Shown one piece after another: positions 32,740 through 41,245 of a DNA stretch of 64,000 nucleotides (position 1 is its first letter; each line of letters opens with the position of its first letter). The position numbers and the translations under genes were made by a program. The notes beneath the pieces are model-generated. The model was given only the letters and a program-made list of their open reading frames with translations, searched no databases and was not told the DNA's origin. The stretch comes from Methanorbis furvi (GTDB taxonomy: Archaea; Halobacteriota; Methanomicrobia; Methanomicrobiales; Methanocorpusculaceae): NCBI RefSeq assembly GCF_032714615.1, contig NZ_JAWDKA010000009.1:1-64000 (forward strand), read 5' to 3'.

Positions 32740-33294
32740 TTAGGTGGTTTTTGCTGGTTTCTTTGCCATGAATCCCTCGACAATTGCGAGAATTCCAAAG
32801 ACCAGCAGGAAGATAGCAGTTACCTGTACAAGAACAATTGCGCCCGTGAACGGCATAAATATGAACAGGATACCAAGAATCACTCCAAGAACACCGGAGA
32901 TTGCGACAAGAATACGGTTTGCCTCACCGGTCTTGTTAGCAATTGCAATTGCAATATCTGTAAATCCGCTGATAAGAACAGTAATTGCAATCAGGTACAC
33001 GATATAGAGAGTCATCATTGCCGGGAAGACGAATGCAAGAATTCCTGCGATGATTGCGAGAATTCCTAAGAGAATTACCCACCATGTACGTTTATACTCT
33101 CCAAGGAATGTGGATCCTGAGGTCAGAAGCTGAATTCCAAGAATGATGAGCACAATGCCAAACAACAGTTCAATAGCAAGGATCGAACCGAAGGTAAAGA
33201 TCAGCATGATAATACCAAGTATTATCATCAGGATACCCTTCAGGAGAAGAGACTTGAAGATGTCTCCCCCAATTGGGGCTGAGGTTTCAGTCAT
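32740..33294 (-). CDS. DUF308 (HdeD-like) membrane protein 2
   Basis: A 184-residue paralogue of the preceding gene with the same repeated two-span units (LKGILMIILGIIMLIFTFGS, ILLGILAIIAGILAFVFPA, ISGVLGVILGILFIFMPFTG). It starts METH-like at 33294 (MTETSAPIGGDIF). An upstream ATG adds two residues. The two genes are 55 bases apart and probably cotranscribed or recently duplicated. It is divergent from the PH-like/Yip1 gene. Function is unknown. Confidence 0.88.
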   Translation of the reverse strand: MTETSAPIGGDIFKSLLLKGILMIILGIIMLIFTFGSILAIELLFGIVLIILGIQLLTSGSTFLGEYKRTWWVILLGILAIIAGILAFVFPAMMTLYIVYLIAITVLISGFTDIAIAIANKTGEANRILVAISGVLGVILGILFIFMPFTGAIVLVQVTAIFLLVFGILAIVEGFMAKKPAKTT

Positions 33295-33361
33295 ACACAT
33301 GAAAGTAGAGTGCAAATGCTATTAAATCCTTGTATCAAGGGAAAAAGTCATGTTTGACAAA

Positions 33362-33370
33362 TATTTATAA
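33362..33370 (+). promoter_or_regulatory. TATA box for the PH-like/Yip1 gene
   Basis: TATTTATAA is followed by AAGG. The predicted transcription start (about 25 bases downstream, near 33395) coincides with the ATG at 33398, so this large gene is probably translated from a leaderless message. Confidence 0.6.
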
Positions 33371-33397
33371 AAGGAAATCAAGAGTAATAAAGATACT

Positions 33398-35452
33398 ATG
33401 TCGCCTGTAGAGATGCATGCCGGTGAAGTGCGATACTACTCCTCCCCGGTCATGGTGAAAAATCAGCAGTACACTGGAACGTTAACCAGCGAACGGTTGA
33501 TTATCGATGGTGGATCGGCCCCCCGCGAGTTTAAAATCACGAATATTTCCGCTGCGGATCCGATCACTCTTCCCAGTGGCGAGCCTGGTCTGAAACTTGT
33601 TTTATCCACCCCGACCGGCCAGAAAGAAATGGTCTGGTCGTTTCCGGTAGGTGATATCTTCAAGGCGGGCGAGCAGCAGGCATGGGTGAATCAGATCCGT
33701 AAAGCGGTCGGTGAAAAGCCGTTTGCTGTTCCGGGAGCCCAACCCGCGGTTGCGCGCGCAGCCCCTGTCGCAGCACCCGCAGGTGCGATGCCTCCTTCAC
33801 CGGTATATGCTGCCGGCGAGATGGAGATCCTGAAAACCGCAGGAGTCAGGATCAAGCGGACATACTACACGCTGTATATGACGAACCTTCGCCTGATTCT
33901 TCAGAACATCTCGGGTCAAATCGGTCGTGAGTTTTCCATTGCGGAGTTGATGGACGCGTCCCGGATGGAGGGCGAGTCCGGCGAACCGTCGATTGCTCTG
34001 ACCATTGGTTCACAGACCGGTGTCAAGCAGATGATTCTGACGTTTCCGTCGCCTGGTTCCCGCGAGGCATGGATGGTGCAACTTTCCGCAAAACTGCCGG
34101 TTCATGCGATGCCTCATGTTCCTCAGATGGCAGCTCCCGCGATGGGCGGCGCTATGGGAGGAATGGGGTATGCTGCTCCCCAAAGCGTTCCGCAGATGCT
34201 TACCTTACAACCCGGAGAAAAAACCTACATGTCTTCTCCCGGCATCCGGGTAAAGCGTGATGTGTTTACTGCGTATCTGACGAACACGCGATTTGTGCTG
34301 ATGGGTAACTCAAACGGTATGCTTGCGATCGCCGGAGAGTTTTCAGTGAACACGCTGAAAAAAGCGATCCGCATTGCCGGCGAGATGGGTGAGCCCGGGA
34401 TCGGGTTAACCATTGCGTCCCGCGATGGTGTGAAGGATATGCATCTGCTTTTCCCGTCAATGGATCTGCGGGAGATGTGGATCTCGAAGTTCGAGGAGGT
34501 TATTCCGCCAGAGATGCCGCCAATGTACGGCGGTGCTGCGGCATCTGCTGCGCAGTACTCGGTTACGACGGTTGCACCCCCTGCACGCGGTAATGCACCG
34601 GTCAAGTACTGTACGGTCTGCGGAGCACGCAATCATCCTGATGACCGGTTCTGTGCGATGTGCGGTAAGCCTCTGGCCGAGACCGGAGCTGCTGCTGCGG
34701 CAGCCGTGTCAATGAGCGAGCCGTCGGTTCCGGACATGTTTGACGGCAGCGGCAGAAATGAGCCGTCCAGAAAACGTAAAGAAAAACCATCCAAGCGCGA
34801 GAAAAAATCCAGACGTGATGAGGGCGAGTATGATGAGCCGCGCACCAGACGCGAGCGCCCGCCAAAACGTGCGCGTGCACCCAAAGAGCCGAAGGTCAAA
34901 AAGCCGTACGAGGGAAGCATTGTTGGTTTCCTGACACGACCTGCTGATGCGTTTGAGTATTACGGACGCGAGGGTCCAAAGGATGCAATCGGTCTGTTCC
35001 TGATTTCAGGTATCGTCTGGGCGGTCATCTCAGTTGTGATGCTCGCATTTGTGCTGCCGAAATTCTTGCCGGTCACTGCATCAGAGTTCCCGATTTTTGG
35101 GGCACTGTCGTCGAATATGATGGCGATGGTGATGCTGATTCTGGTGATGTTTGTTCTCTGGATGGTCTTTGTGATGATTCAGGGAGTGCTGTCCGGCGTG
35201 TTTGCAAAAGTGTTCGGCGAGGATGCAAGCATTGGCGAGACCATTGCTGTTGTGATGCGAAGCTCGCTTCCTTATGCTGTTGTTGGATGGATTCCCGGAT
35301 TTGGTATTATCATTGCCGCAGTGTGGTCACTGATTGCAACGATGAAAGGATTTGGTGCAGCACTTGACATGCGCGGAGGAGCAGCTGCAGGATGCGCGAT
35401 TCTCGGTCTTGTTGTGGTTGCGGCGATTCTTGTTGCGATTGGGATGATCTGA
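33398..35452 (+). CDS. Three PH-like domains, Zn-ribbon and Yip1-like membrane domain
   Basis: The 684-residue protein has an unusual layout. Three related PH/GRAM-like beta domains occur at about residues 5-105, 135-235 and 265-370. Each contains a YYSSP/TAGVRIKR/SSPGIRVKR strand, a conserved LTI..TG(V/Q)K..xLxFPS and a terminal W(M/I)xxL/F helix. A Zn-ribbon YCTVCGARNHPDDRFCAMCG lies near 408-428. A Lys/Arg/Glu-rich linker (residues 450-510) follows, then about five membrane spans of Yip1 type (FLTRPADAFEYYGREGPKDA and onward). The PH-like part should be cytoplasmic and might bind lipid or protein. It precedes a PKD-protein gene with which it nearly overlaps. Confidence 0.82.
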   Translation: MSPVEMHAGEVRYYSSPVMVKNQQYTGTLTSERLIIDGGSAPREFKITNISAADPITLPSGEPGLKLVLSTPTGQKEMVWSFPVGDIFKAGEQQAWVNQIRKAVGEKPFAVPGAQPAVARAAPVAAPAGAMPPSPVYAAGEMEILKTAGVRIKRTYYTLYMTNLRLILQNISGQIGREFSIAELMDASRMEGESGEPSIALTIGSQTGVKQMILTFPSPGSREAWMVQLSAKLPVHAMPHVPQMAAPAMGGAMGGMGYAAPQSVPQMLTLQPGEKTYMSSPGIRVKRDVFTAYLTNTRFVLMGNSNGMLAIAGEFSVNTLKKAIRIAGEMGEPGIGLTIASRDGVKDMHLLFPSMDLREMWISKFEEVIPPEMPPMYGGAAASAAQYSVTTVAPPARGNAPVKYCTVCGARNHPDDRFCAMCGKPLAETGAAAAAAVSMSEPSVPDMFDGSGRNEPSRKRKEKPSKREKKSRRDEGEYDEPRTRRERPPKRARAPKEPKVKKPYEGSIVGFLTRPADAFEYYGREGPKDAIGLFLISGIVWAVISVVMLAFVLPKFLPVTASEFPIFGALSSNMMAMVMLILVMFVLWMVFVMIQGVLSGVFAKVFGEDASIGETIAVVMRSSLPYAVVGWIPGFGIIIAAVWSLIATMKGFGAALDMRGGAAAGCAILGLVVVAAILVAIGMI

Positions 35453-35462
35453 GGTGAGCGGG

Positions 35463-36989
35463 ATGAGAAAAATTCTCATGCTGCTTCTGGTCCTGGGGCT
35501 GGTGGCTGTGGGGGTGGTGAGTGCAGCGGAATTGACAATTACCGGTCCCACCACGGCAAAAGTCGGAGAAAAAGTGATCTTCTCTGTTACGCAAGGTGAT
35601 AACGTCACTTATTCCTGGACAATTGATGGTGCTAATGGTAAAAATGGTGCCTCTTTCGAAAAAACGTTTGATTCTGCCGGGAAATATACCGTTAAGGTGA
35701 CTGCATCGGGAACGAATGTATCATCTGAGGGTTCTAAAGAAATTACCATCAAACCTGTTGCATCATTTACAGCCTCTAAAGAGTCCGGTGAAACTCCACT
35801 TAATGTTACTTTTACGGGTAGTCCTGCGAGTGATGTGACTTATTTGTGGACATTCGAAAGCGGTAAAACCAGTGATAAAGCAAATCCAACATATAGTTTT
35901 ACGACTGCCAAAAAATATTATGTATCACTTGTTGTGACTCAAAATGGAATTACATCTGATGCTTATACGAAGGAGATTACTGCAACTGAAAAAACAAAAA
36001 TTGTTCCGGAAACCAAAATCAATGAAGTTAGTCCAAAAACAGGAACTGCTCCGTTAAAAGTAACTTTCAAAGCAACAGCTACCAACTCAGACTCTGTCAG
36101 ATGGGAATTTGGAGACGAAAAATCTGCCACAACTGCAGAAACAACGCATACTTATGAGAAACCAGGAACATATACTGCAAACTTCACCGCAACCAACACG
36201 AATGGAACTTCTGTAAAGAAATCAGAGACCATCACGGTAAAGGGAAATACATCCACATATAAGGTTGCCATTGATGCAACGCCGGTTAAAGGTGCCGTGC
36301 CTCTTACGGTCAAGTTCAAACTGAATACTACTATCCCTGAGACGGATATCTCAGATGTGAATTGGGAATTTGGTGTGGATTCTAATTCGTGGATTTCAAA
36401 AAATAATGCGACCTACAAAGCCCCCTCTTGGACGTATACTGAGGATGGGACATATACAGTAACGCTTGTGGTCACAGCCAATAATGAGCATTATAATGCG
36501 GAAACTAAGATTACTGTTTCTGATCTCGTTGCTTCCTTTGATGCCTCTAAAACATCCGGTGCAGCTCCCCTTGAGGTGAAATTTACCGACAAATCCAGTG
36601 GTCCCACCTCTTGGAGATGGACTATCTACAAGACTGATGATGGTTCCAGGACCGTTCAAAAGGAACTGATAAGCCAAAATATCACGTACACATTTGATCG
36701 AGAAGGAAAATATGAGGTTGAACTTGCGGCCATTAAAGGTTCAAAATCAGTAACCACCTACAAAACGATTACTGTCAGTGCCAAAGCAACAACTGCTCCG
36801 ACCACTGTTCGAACAACCGCAGCAACAACTGCCCCGACAACAACCGTAGCGACAACATCCCCGGCAGTACTGGCGGCTTCTCTTTCCGCTGATGATGAAC
36901 TCATCCCCAACCCCATGGATGTCATAGACGAATTTATCCGCCTTCTTCTGGCAATGATGAATCCGGAGAAGTATAACTTAGAGATATGA
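35463..36989 (+). CDS. Secreted PKD/Ig-like repeat protein with Thr-rich C-terminal linker
   Basis: This 508-residue surface protein has a signal peptide (MRKILMLLLVLGLVAVGVVS) and an N-terminal Ig-like repeat. Four PKD repeats follow, each with WxFG/WTFE and YxxxGxYxVxL features. A Thr/Ala/Pro linker (APTTVRTTAATTAPTTTVAT) and a short C-terminal helix (LIPNPMDVIDEFIRLLLAM) complete it. I chose the ATG at 35463 because GAGGTGAG lies just before it, in preference to a GTG at 35454. The C-terminal motif is shared with the next gene. There is no C-terminal transmembrane anchor of normal length, so attachment may use that motif. Confidence 0.9.
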   Translation: MRKILMLLLVLGLVAVGVVSAAELTITGPTTAKVGEKVIFSVTQGDNVTYSWTIDGANGKNGASFEKTFDSAGKYTVKVTASGTNVSSEGSKEITIKPVASFTASKESGETPLNVTFTGSPASDVTYLWTFESGKTSDKANPTYSFTTAKKYYVSLVVTQNGITSDAYTKEITATEKTKIVPETKINEVSPKTGTAPLKVTFKATATNSDSVRWEFGDEKSATTAETTHTYEKPGTYTANFTATNTNGTSVKKSETITVKGNTSTYKVAIDATPVKGAVPLTVKFKLNTTIPETDISDVNWEFGVDSNSWISKNNATYKAPSWTYTEDGTYTVTLVVTANNEHYNAETKITVSDLVASFDASKTSGAAPLEVKFTDKSSGPTSWRWTIYKTDDGSRTVQKELISQNITYTFDREGKYEVELAAIKGSKSVTTYKTITVSAKATTAPTTVRTTAATTAPTTTVATTSPAVLAASLSADDELIPNPMDVIDEFIRLLLAMMNPEKYNLEI

Positions 36990-37000
36990 GGTGATATAAC

Positions 37001-37504
37001 ATGAAAAAATATGTAATTCTTTGTGCAATCCTGCTTACGACAGCAGTGTTTGTAATCCCTGCGTCTGCTGCCATAACCGCTCACTTTGAGTTCAGCGTTG
37101 ACTCGTCCAACCCGATGACCATCCACTTTACCGACAAATCAACCGGCAATCCGGGCAACTGGTTCTGGACGTTCAACGATGGCGGTGCTATCTCCAATGA
37201 ACGAAATCCGACCCACACCTTCAGTGGTGAAGGTGATTTCCGGGTGGCTCTTGTCGCATCTGATGCAAACTACGGCAATGAGAACACAGCGATGAAATTT
37301 ATCAAGGTCACCCGTAGCGGGGTAACCGAGGATAACAGCGGCTCCTCCTCTTCCAGCGGAAGTTCCTCGGGCGGTTCATCAGGTGGTTTCAGCATGCCTG
37401 CGCTCTCCTTCGGCGGCATCACCATTCCAAACCCGCTGGATCTGATTGACGAGTACATCAAACTCATCCGCGTGATGATCATCCCGGCAAACTATAAGAT
37501 ATAA
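37001..37504 (+). CDS. Secreted single-PKD protein
   Basis: The 167-residue protein has a signal peptide (KKYVILCAILLTTAVFVIPA, then SAAITAHFEFSVD) and one PKD domain (residues 25-105, with NWFWTFNDGG and GDFRVALVA). A Ser/Gly-rich linker follows, then the C-terminal helix TIPNPLDLIDEYIKLIRVMI. Its end closely resembles that of the preceding product. GAGGTGAT overlaps the upstream stop, and the start follows by 11 bases, so both are one operon. Surface display or S-layer association is the likely role. Confidence 0.86.
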   Translation: MKKYVILCAILLTTAVFVIPASAAITAHFEFSVDSSNPMTIHFTDKSTGNPGNWFWTFNDGGAISNERNPTHTFSGEGDFRVALVASDANYGNENTAMKFIKVTRSGVTEDNSGSSSSSGSSSGGSSGGFSMPALSFGGITIPNPLDLIDEYIKLIRVMIIPANYKI

Positions 37505-37569
37505 TCTTACTTTTTTCAAATCGATCTTCGGTAGTTTGTTTGGTAAAAATAATTGAAAAAAAGAAAAAA

Positions 37570-39039
37570 TCAGAGTCCCGCACGGTAGTTCGGGGCCTCG
37601 TCCGTAATTAAAATATCATGTGGGTGGCTCTCTTTGAGACCAGCCGCAGTGATGCGCACGAAACGTGCATTTTTTCTCATCGTCTCAATATCCTTGCAGC
37701 CCGTGTATCCCATCGCAGATTTCAGGCCTCCGATCGTCTGGTAAATCACATCATTCACCGAGCCGACGTACGGAGTCGCTCCCTCCACTCCTTCGGGCAC
37801 ATACTTTGTTGCGCCAATGCCTTTCTTCTGGAAGTACCGGTCGCTCGACTGGCCGGAGGTCATCACGCCAAGAGAGCCCATACCGCGGTACTGCTTGTAG
37901 CGGCGTCCCTTCACCACAATGATCTTACCGGGCGCCTCATCGGTTCCTGCAAACATGCTGCCCATCATGACAGACGAGGCTCCTGCAACAATTGCCTTTG
38001 CCACATCACCGCTGTACTTCACGCCGCCGTCCGCAATGACCGGCACACCTGCCGGGTCTGCAATATCACAGACGTTTGCAATTGCCGTCACCTGCGGAAC
38101 ACCAACGCCTGCAACAATACGGGTTGTGCAGATGGAGCCAGGACCAATACCGACTTTGATACCGTCCACAAAGTCAATAAGTTCCTTTGCCGCCTCGGCA
38201 GTTGCAATGTTTCCTGCAACCACATCACAGGAGACAGATCCTTTGATGTCTTTTACGCCTTTGACCACATGCATATTGTGGCCGTGGGCACAGTCCACAA
38301 CAATTGCGTCAGCTCCAGCTTCAGCAAGCATCAAAGCGCGGTTCATATCAAACGGCCCGACCGCTGCTGCAACACGGAGGTTGCCTGACTTGTCGCGGTT
38401 TGCATTTGGGTACTGTTGTTTTTCCAGCAGGTCCTGCATGGTGATGATACCGGTCAGCTTTCCTTTGTCATCCACGACCGGCAGCCGCTCGACCTTTTTT
38501 GCATACATCATGTTGATGGCTTCGTCTGCAGTGATGTTGTCCTTCACCGTGATCGGCCGCTTGGTCATGATCGTCTGCACGGTCTCAGAACCCATTTTGT
38601 GGATAACTCCGCGCACGTCGCGGCGGGAGACAATACCAACCAGTTTTCCTTTCAGACCGACAACCGGAACACCGCCGATGCCGTGCATGTCCATCAGGTT
38701 TGCAACAAAGGCGATTGTTGTTTCCGGCGTGACGTAGCGGACATCACGTTCAATGACCTTCTCCGCATTTTTCACGCGGGTGAGAGAGGCAACCTCATGA
38801 TCCGGCGTACAGTTTCTGTGCAAAACTCCGATACCGCCGGCGCGTGCCATGGCGATTGCCATCGCCGACTCTGTGACCGTGTCCATTGCAGAACTCACGA
38901 GCGGGATTGAGAGCGGAATGTTTTTGGAGAATCGTGACTGCACATTCACGTCGTTCGGCTCGGTCCATGACTCAGCCGGTTCAATCAGCACGTCGTCGAA
39001 TGTTAATGCCGTTGGGATATTGAGTTTTTCACTGTACAT
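37570..39039 (-). CDS. guaB: IMP dehydrogenase
   Basis: The 489-residue enzyme converts IMP to XMP in guanine nucleotide synthesis. The catalytic Cys loop GPGSICTTRIVAGVGVPQ, the flap motif YRGMGSLGVM and tandem CBS domains (about residues 95-215) are all present. The length is typical. The ATG at 39039 (MYSEKLNIPTALTFDDVLIE) starts at the conserved N-terminus, and the extension to 39114 lies inside mfnB. mfnB ends five bases upstream, so the two genes are coupled. Confidence 0.97.
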   Translation of the reverse strand: MYSEKLNIPTALTFDDVLIEPAESWTEPNDVNVQSRFSKNIPLSIPLVSSAMDTVTESAMAIAMARAGGIGVLHRNCTPDHEVASLTRVKNAEKVIERDVRYVTPETTIAFVANLMDMHGIGGVPVVGLKGKLVGIVSRRDVRGVIHKMGSETVQTIMTKRPITVKDNITADEAINMMYAKKVERLPVVDDKGKLTGIITMQDLLEKQQYPNANRDKSGNLRVAAAVGPFDMNRALMLAEAGADAIVVDCAHGHNMHVVKGVKDIKGSVSCDVVAGNIATAEAAKELIDFVDGIKVGIGPGSICTTRIVAGVGVPQVTAIANVCDIADPAGVPVIADGGVKYSGDVAKAIVAGASSVMMGSMFAGTDEAPGKIIVVKGRRYKQYRGMGSLGVMTSGQSSDRYFQKKGIGATKYVPEGVEGATPYVGSVNDVIYQTIGGLKSAMGYTGCKDIETMRKNARFVRITAAGLKESHPHDILITDEAPNYRAGL

Positions 39040-39044
39040 GTTGT

Positions 39045-39734
39045 TTACCTGACCATCTGAATTGCTTTTGTCACCAACTCTGCTTTGACCATTGTTGTCC
39101 GGTCTCCGCCGCAAACCATGCCGCGGACACCGATGATCTCAGGATTGATCTCTTTGAGGACTGGAATGTCTTCAAACTTGAGGGAGCCTGCAAGTGCTGT
39201 TCCAAGGCCCAGAGATCTGTTCTGTTCGGTGAATGCTTTGAGGGCTTCCTTGTTCATAAATTCAAACGTGCTTTTTCCGTCTTTTGCACCGGTGTCAATC
39301 ATGGCAAAGTCTGCACCGCATTTTGCTGCGATGGGGGACATGATGTGCGGGGCAATGCTGCCGAGTCTGACGTAGTCAGAGTATGCAGCAATCACCACGG
39401 TTTTTTCCGGGAACGGTTCTTTGACTGCGCGAACGACGCTTTCGATCACTTCATGTGCAGCGGTTTTGTCGTTGAACATGAGTCCGATTTTTACAAAGTC
39501 TGCGCCGGCACATGCAGCACCGTATGCGGCAAGAGCTGCATTGCCCGGGGTCGGACCATAGTCTCCGATTGCGGCAGAGACCGGTTTGTTTCCGGCAAGT
39601 TTCTTAATTTCGCGGATGACCCACGGAAAATTAGCACCAAGCGACCCTTCAGCGGGACGCTTTACATCGATAATGTCAGCATCGAGGCAGAACTTTGCCT
39701 CTTCTATTGAACTTGGGCTGACTAAGAGTTTCAT
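39045..39734 (-). CDS. mfnB: MfnB, (5-formylfuran-3-yl)methyl phosphate synthase
   Basis: The 229-residue protein condenses two glyceraldehyde-3-phosphate molecules to the furan precursor of methanofuran. The active-site strand DIIDVKRPAEGSLGA carries the Schiff-base lysine at residue 25, and MIDTGAKDGKSTFEF carries the second lysine. Length and motifs match the DUF556 family. The ATG at 39734 is the only start consistent with the conserved MKLLVSP N-terminus. It forms an operon with guaB. The kinase MfnE of the same pathway is encoded 16 kb away. Confidence 0.95.
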   Translation of the reverse strand: MKLLVSPSSIEEAKFCLDADIIDVKRPAEGSLGANFPWVIREIKKLAGNKPVSAAIGDYGPTPGNAALAAYGAACAGADFVKIGLMFNDKTAAHEVIESVVRAVKEPFPEKTVVIAAYSDYVRLGSIAPHIMSPIAAKCGADFAMIDTGAKDGKSTFEFMNKEALKAFTEQNRSLGLGTALAGSLKFEDIPVLKEINPEIIGVRGMVCGGDRTTMVKAELVTKAIQMVR

Positions 39735-39809
39735 GGATATTATATGGTCTTTACCCCTAATAAGGGCATTCAATTTATCGATTCCTATGGCATATATGTG
39801 GTGAGAAGA

Positions 39810-40526
39810 ATGGATGTTGTACTCGCAGTAGATCTGAAAGGGGGTTATGTGGTGCACGGCAGCTGCGGCGACCGCGCAAATTATCTGCCGCTGAACTGGG
39901 GTCTGTCGCCGTCGGCTGAGCCGTCTGCATATATTTCGGTGATGAGACCGAGATATCTGTATGCGGCAGACCTTGATCGGATCGGATTTTCCGGGGATCA
40001 TACGAAGATGATTCTTCGTCTTGCGGATTTTGTTGATGGTCTGTGGGTGGATCGCGGGTGCAGTATTCCTGAGGAGTATCTTCACGGGTGCAACATTCAC
40101 AATATTGTGGGTACGGAAACGATTGATGCGCCTATGGATGAGTTTATGGGGGGTTTTCTGAGCGTGGATGTAAAAGACGGAAGCGTTGTTGCGAGGCAGA
40201 ATTTTTCCCAGCTTCTTCCTTCAGAGATTTCTGATCCGTCAGGTTTTTGTCCGGAGGATGTTCTTCGTCTGGCAAATGATACGAACTTTGCGGGGTGTAT
40301 TCTGTTGAATATTTCATCGGTCGGGACGTCTTCAGGTATTGATCCAGCCGTTGCTGAGAATCTTCGCAGCTGTTGTGAGAAGACGCTGTTTTATGGCGGG
40401 GGTGTGCGGTCTACTGAGGATCTGGCAACTCTTGCGGACGCCGGATTTGACGGGGCGATTGTTTCGACTGCTGTTCATAAGGGAACGGTGCCGCTGAAAA
40501 TTATTCAGGAGGGTTCGTTTTGTTAA
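39810..40526 (+). CDS. HisA/HisF-family (beta-alpha)8 protein
   Basis: The 238-residue barrel protein resembles HisA: MDVVLAVDLKGGYVVHG contains the first phosphate-sugar Asp, GFLSVDVKDGSV a second Asp, and FYGGGVRSTEDLATLADAGF the C-terminal phosphate-binding strand. Gaps in the usual HisA pattern suggest a paralogue rather than the histidine enzyme. Methanogens carry such HisA-like genes of unknown function. GGTGAG four bases before the ATG at 39810 supports this start. It is divergent from mfnB, so a methanofuran-related role is possible. Its end overlaps tmk by seven bases. Confidence 0.82.
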   Translation: MDVVLAVDLKGGYVVHGSCGDRANYLPLNWGLSPSAEPSAYISVMRPRYLYAADLDRIGFSGDHTKMILRLADFVDGLWVDRGCSIPEEYLHGCNIHNIVGTETIDAPMDEFMGGFLSVDVKDGSVVARQNFSQLLPSEISDPSGFCPEDVLRLANDTNFAGCILLNISSVGTSSGIDPAVAENLRSCCEKTLFYGGGVRSTEDLATLADAGFDGAIVSTAVHKGTVPLKIIQEGSFC

Positions 40527-41119
40527 TTACGCTTGAGGGTATTGACGGTGCCGGAAAGTCAACGCTGTATGCCGGACTGAAGAGCAGACTTCTTGATCTG
40601 GATCCGCTGTTTACCAGGGAGCCGGGAAGTCCGTATCTGGGTGATGCAGTGCGGCGTGCGATTGCGAAAAATGATGATCCGCTTGTTGAGGCTGCGCTGT
40701 TTGTGGCTGATCATGCGGTGCATCTTGCTGATGTTGTCCGTCCGGCACTCTCGAGCGGCAGGGTTGTTATCTCGGACCGGTACTCTGACAGCAGGTTTGC
40801 ATATCAGGAGGTTTCGCTTCAGAACGTTCATCCCAATCCAAGGCAATGGCTAACTGCAGTGCATGAGGGATGGTCGGTCCGGCCTGATATGACGATTCTT
40901 CTTGTGGTGCCTGTTTCTGTTGCGATGTCGCGACTTGCCGGCAGGCCTGAGCAGGAGCATTTCGAGCGGCAGGAGTTTTTGGAGGCTGTACAGAAAAATT
41001 ATCTGGCGCGTGCTGCTGAGGATCCTTCGCGATTTTTGCTGGTGGATGCAGCTCAGAGTCCGGAGACGATTCTCGATTTTGTGGAGAAGAGCATTCGTGC
41101 GAAATTGAAACGCGAATAA
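40520..41119 (+). CDS. tmk: Thymidylate kinase (TTG start)
   Basis: The 199-residue enzyme phosphorylates dTMP to dTDP. The P-loop EGIDGAGKST (residues 5-14), DR(Y/S) in VISDRYSDSRFAYQ and the LID-like segment RLAGRPEQEHFERQE are visible. The start is TTG at 40520, seven bases after GGAGGG. There is no nearby ATG. It overlaps the HisA-like gene. The stop codon TAA at 41117-41119 falls inside a family A repeat, so the C-terminus (KLKRE) is partly set by that repeat. Confidence 0.93.
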   Translation: MLITLEGIDGAGKSTLYAGLKSRLLDLDPLFTREPGSPYLGDAVRRAIAKNDDPLVEAALFVADHAVHLADVVRPALSSGRVVISDRYSDSRFAYQEVSLQNVHPNPRQWLTAVHEGWSVRPDMTILLVVPVSVAMSRLAGRPEQEHFERQEFLEAVQKNYLARAAEDPSRFLLVDAAQSPETILDFVEKSIRAKLKRE

Positions 41120-41171
41120 CGCGAATCGCATGCCTTCGGCCTGCTCACCGCTTCGCGTTATTCGCGTTTTA
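41107..41171. repeat. Family A intergenic dyad repeat, short copy 4
   Basis: GAAACGCGAATAACGCGAAT, GCATGCCTTCGGCCTGCT and TTCGCGTTATTCGCGTTTT give a 65-base copy without the inner GGCGATTT palindromes. It starts inside the last codons of tmk and contributes its stop. Confidence 0.8.
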
Positions 41172-41245
41172 AAATCTCATCCCCCTATTCACCAACATCT
41201 TCGAAGACAAGATAATCCCCGGCGTCCAATACATACCTCATAGAT

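Noticed and set aside
37618-38910. Long plus-strand open frames opposite guaB
   Set aside because: They are His/Cys/Ser-rich antisense shadows of a clear IMP dehydrogenase.
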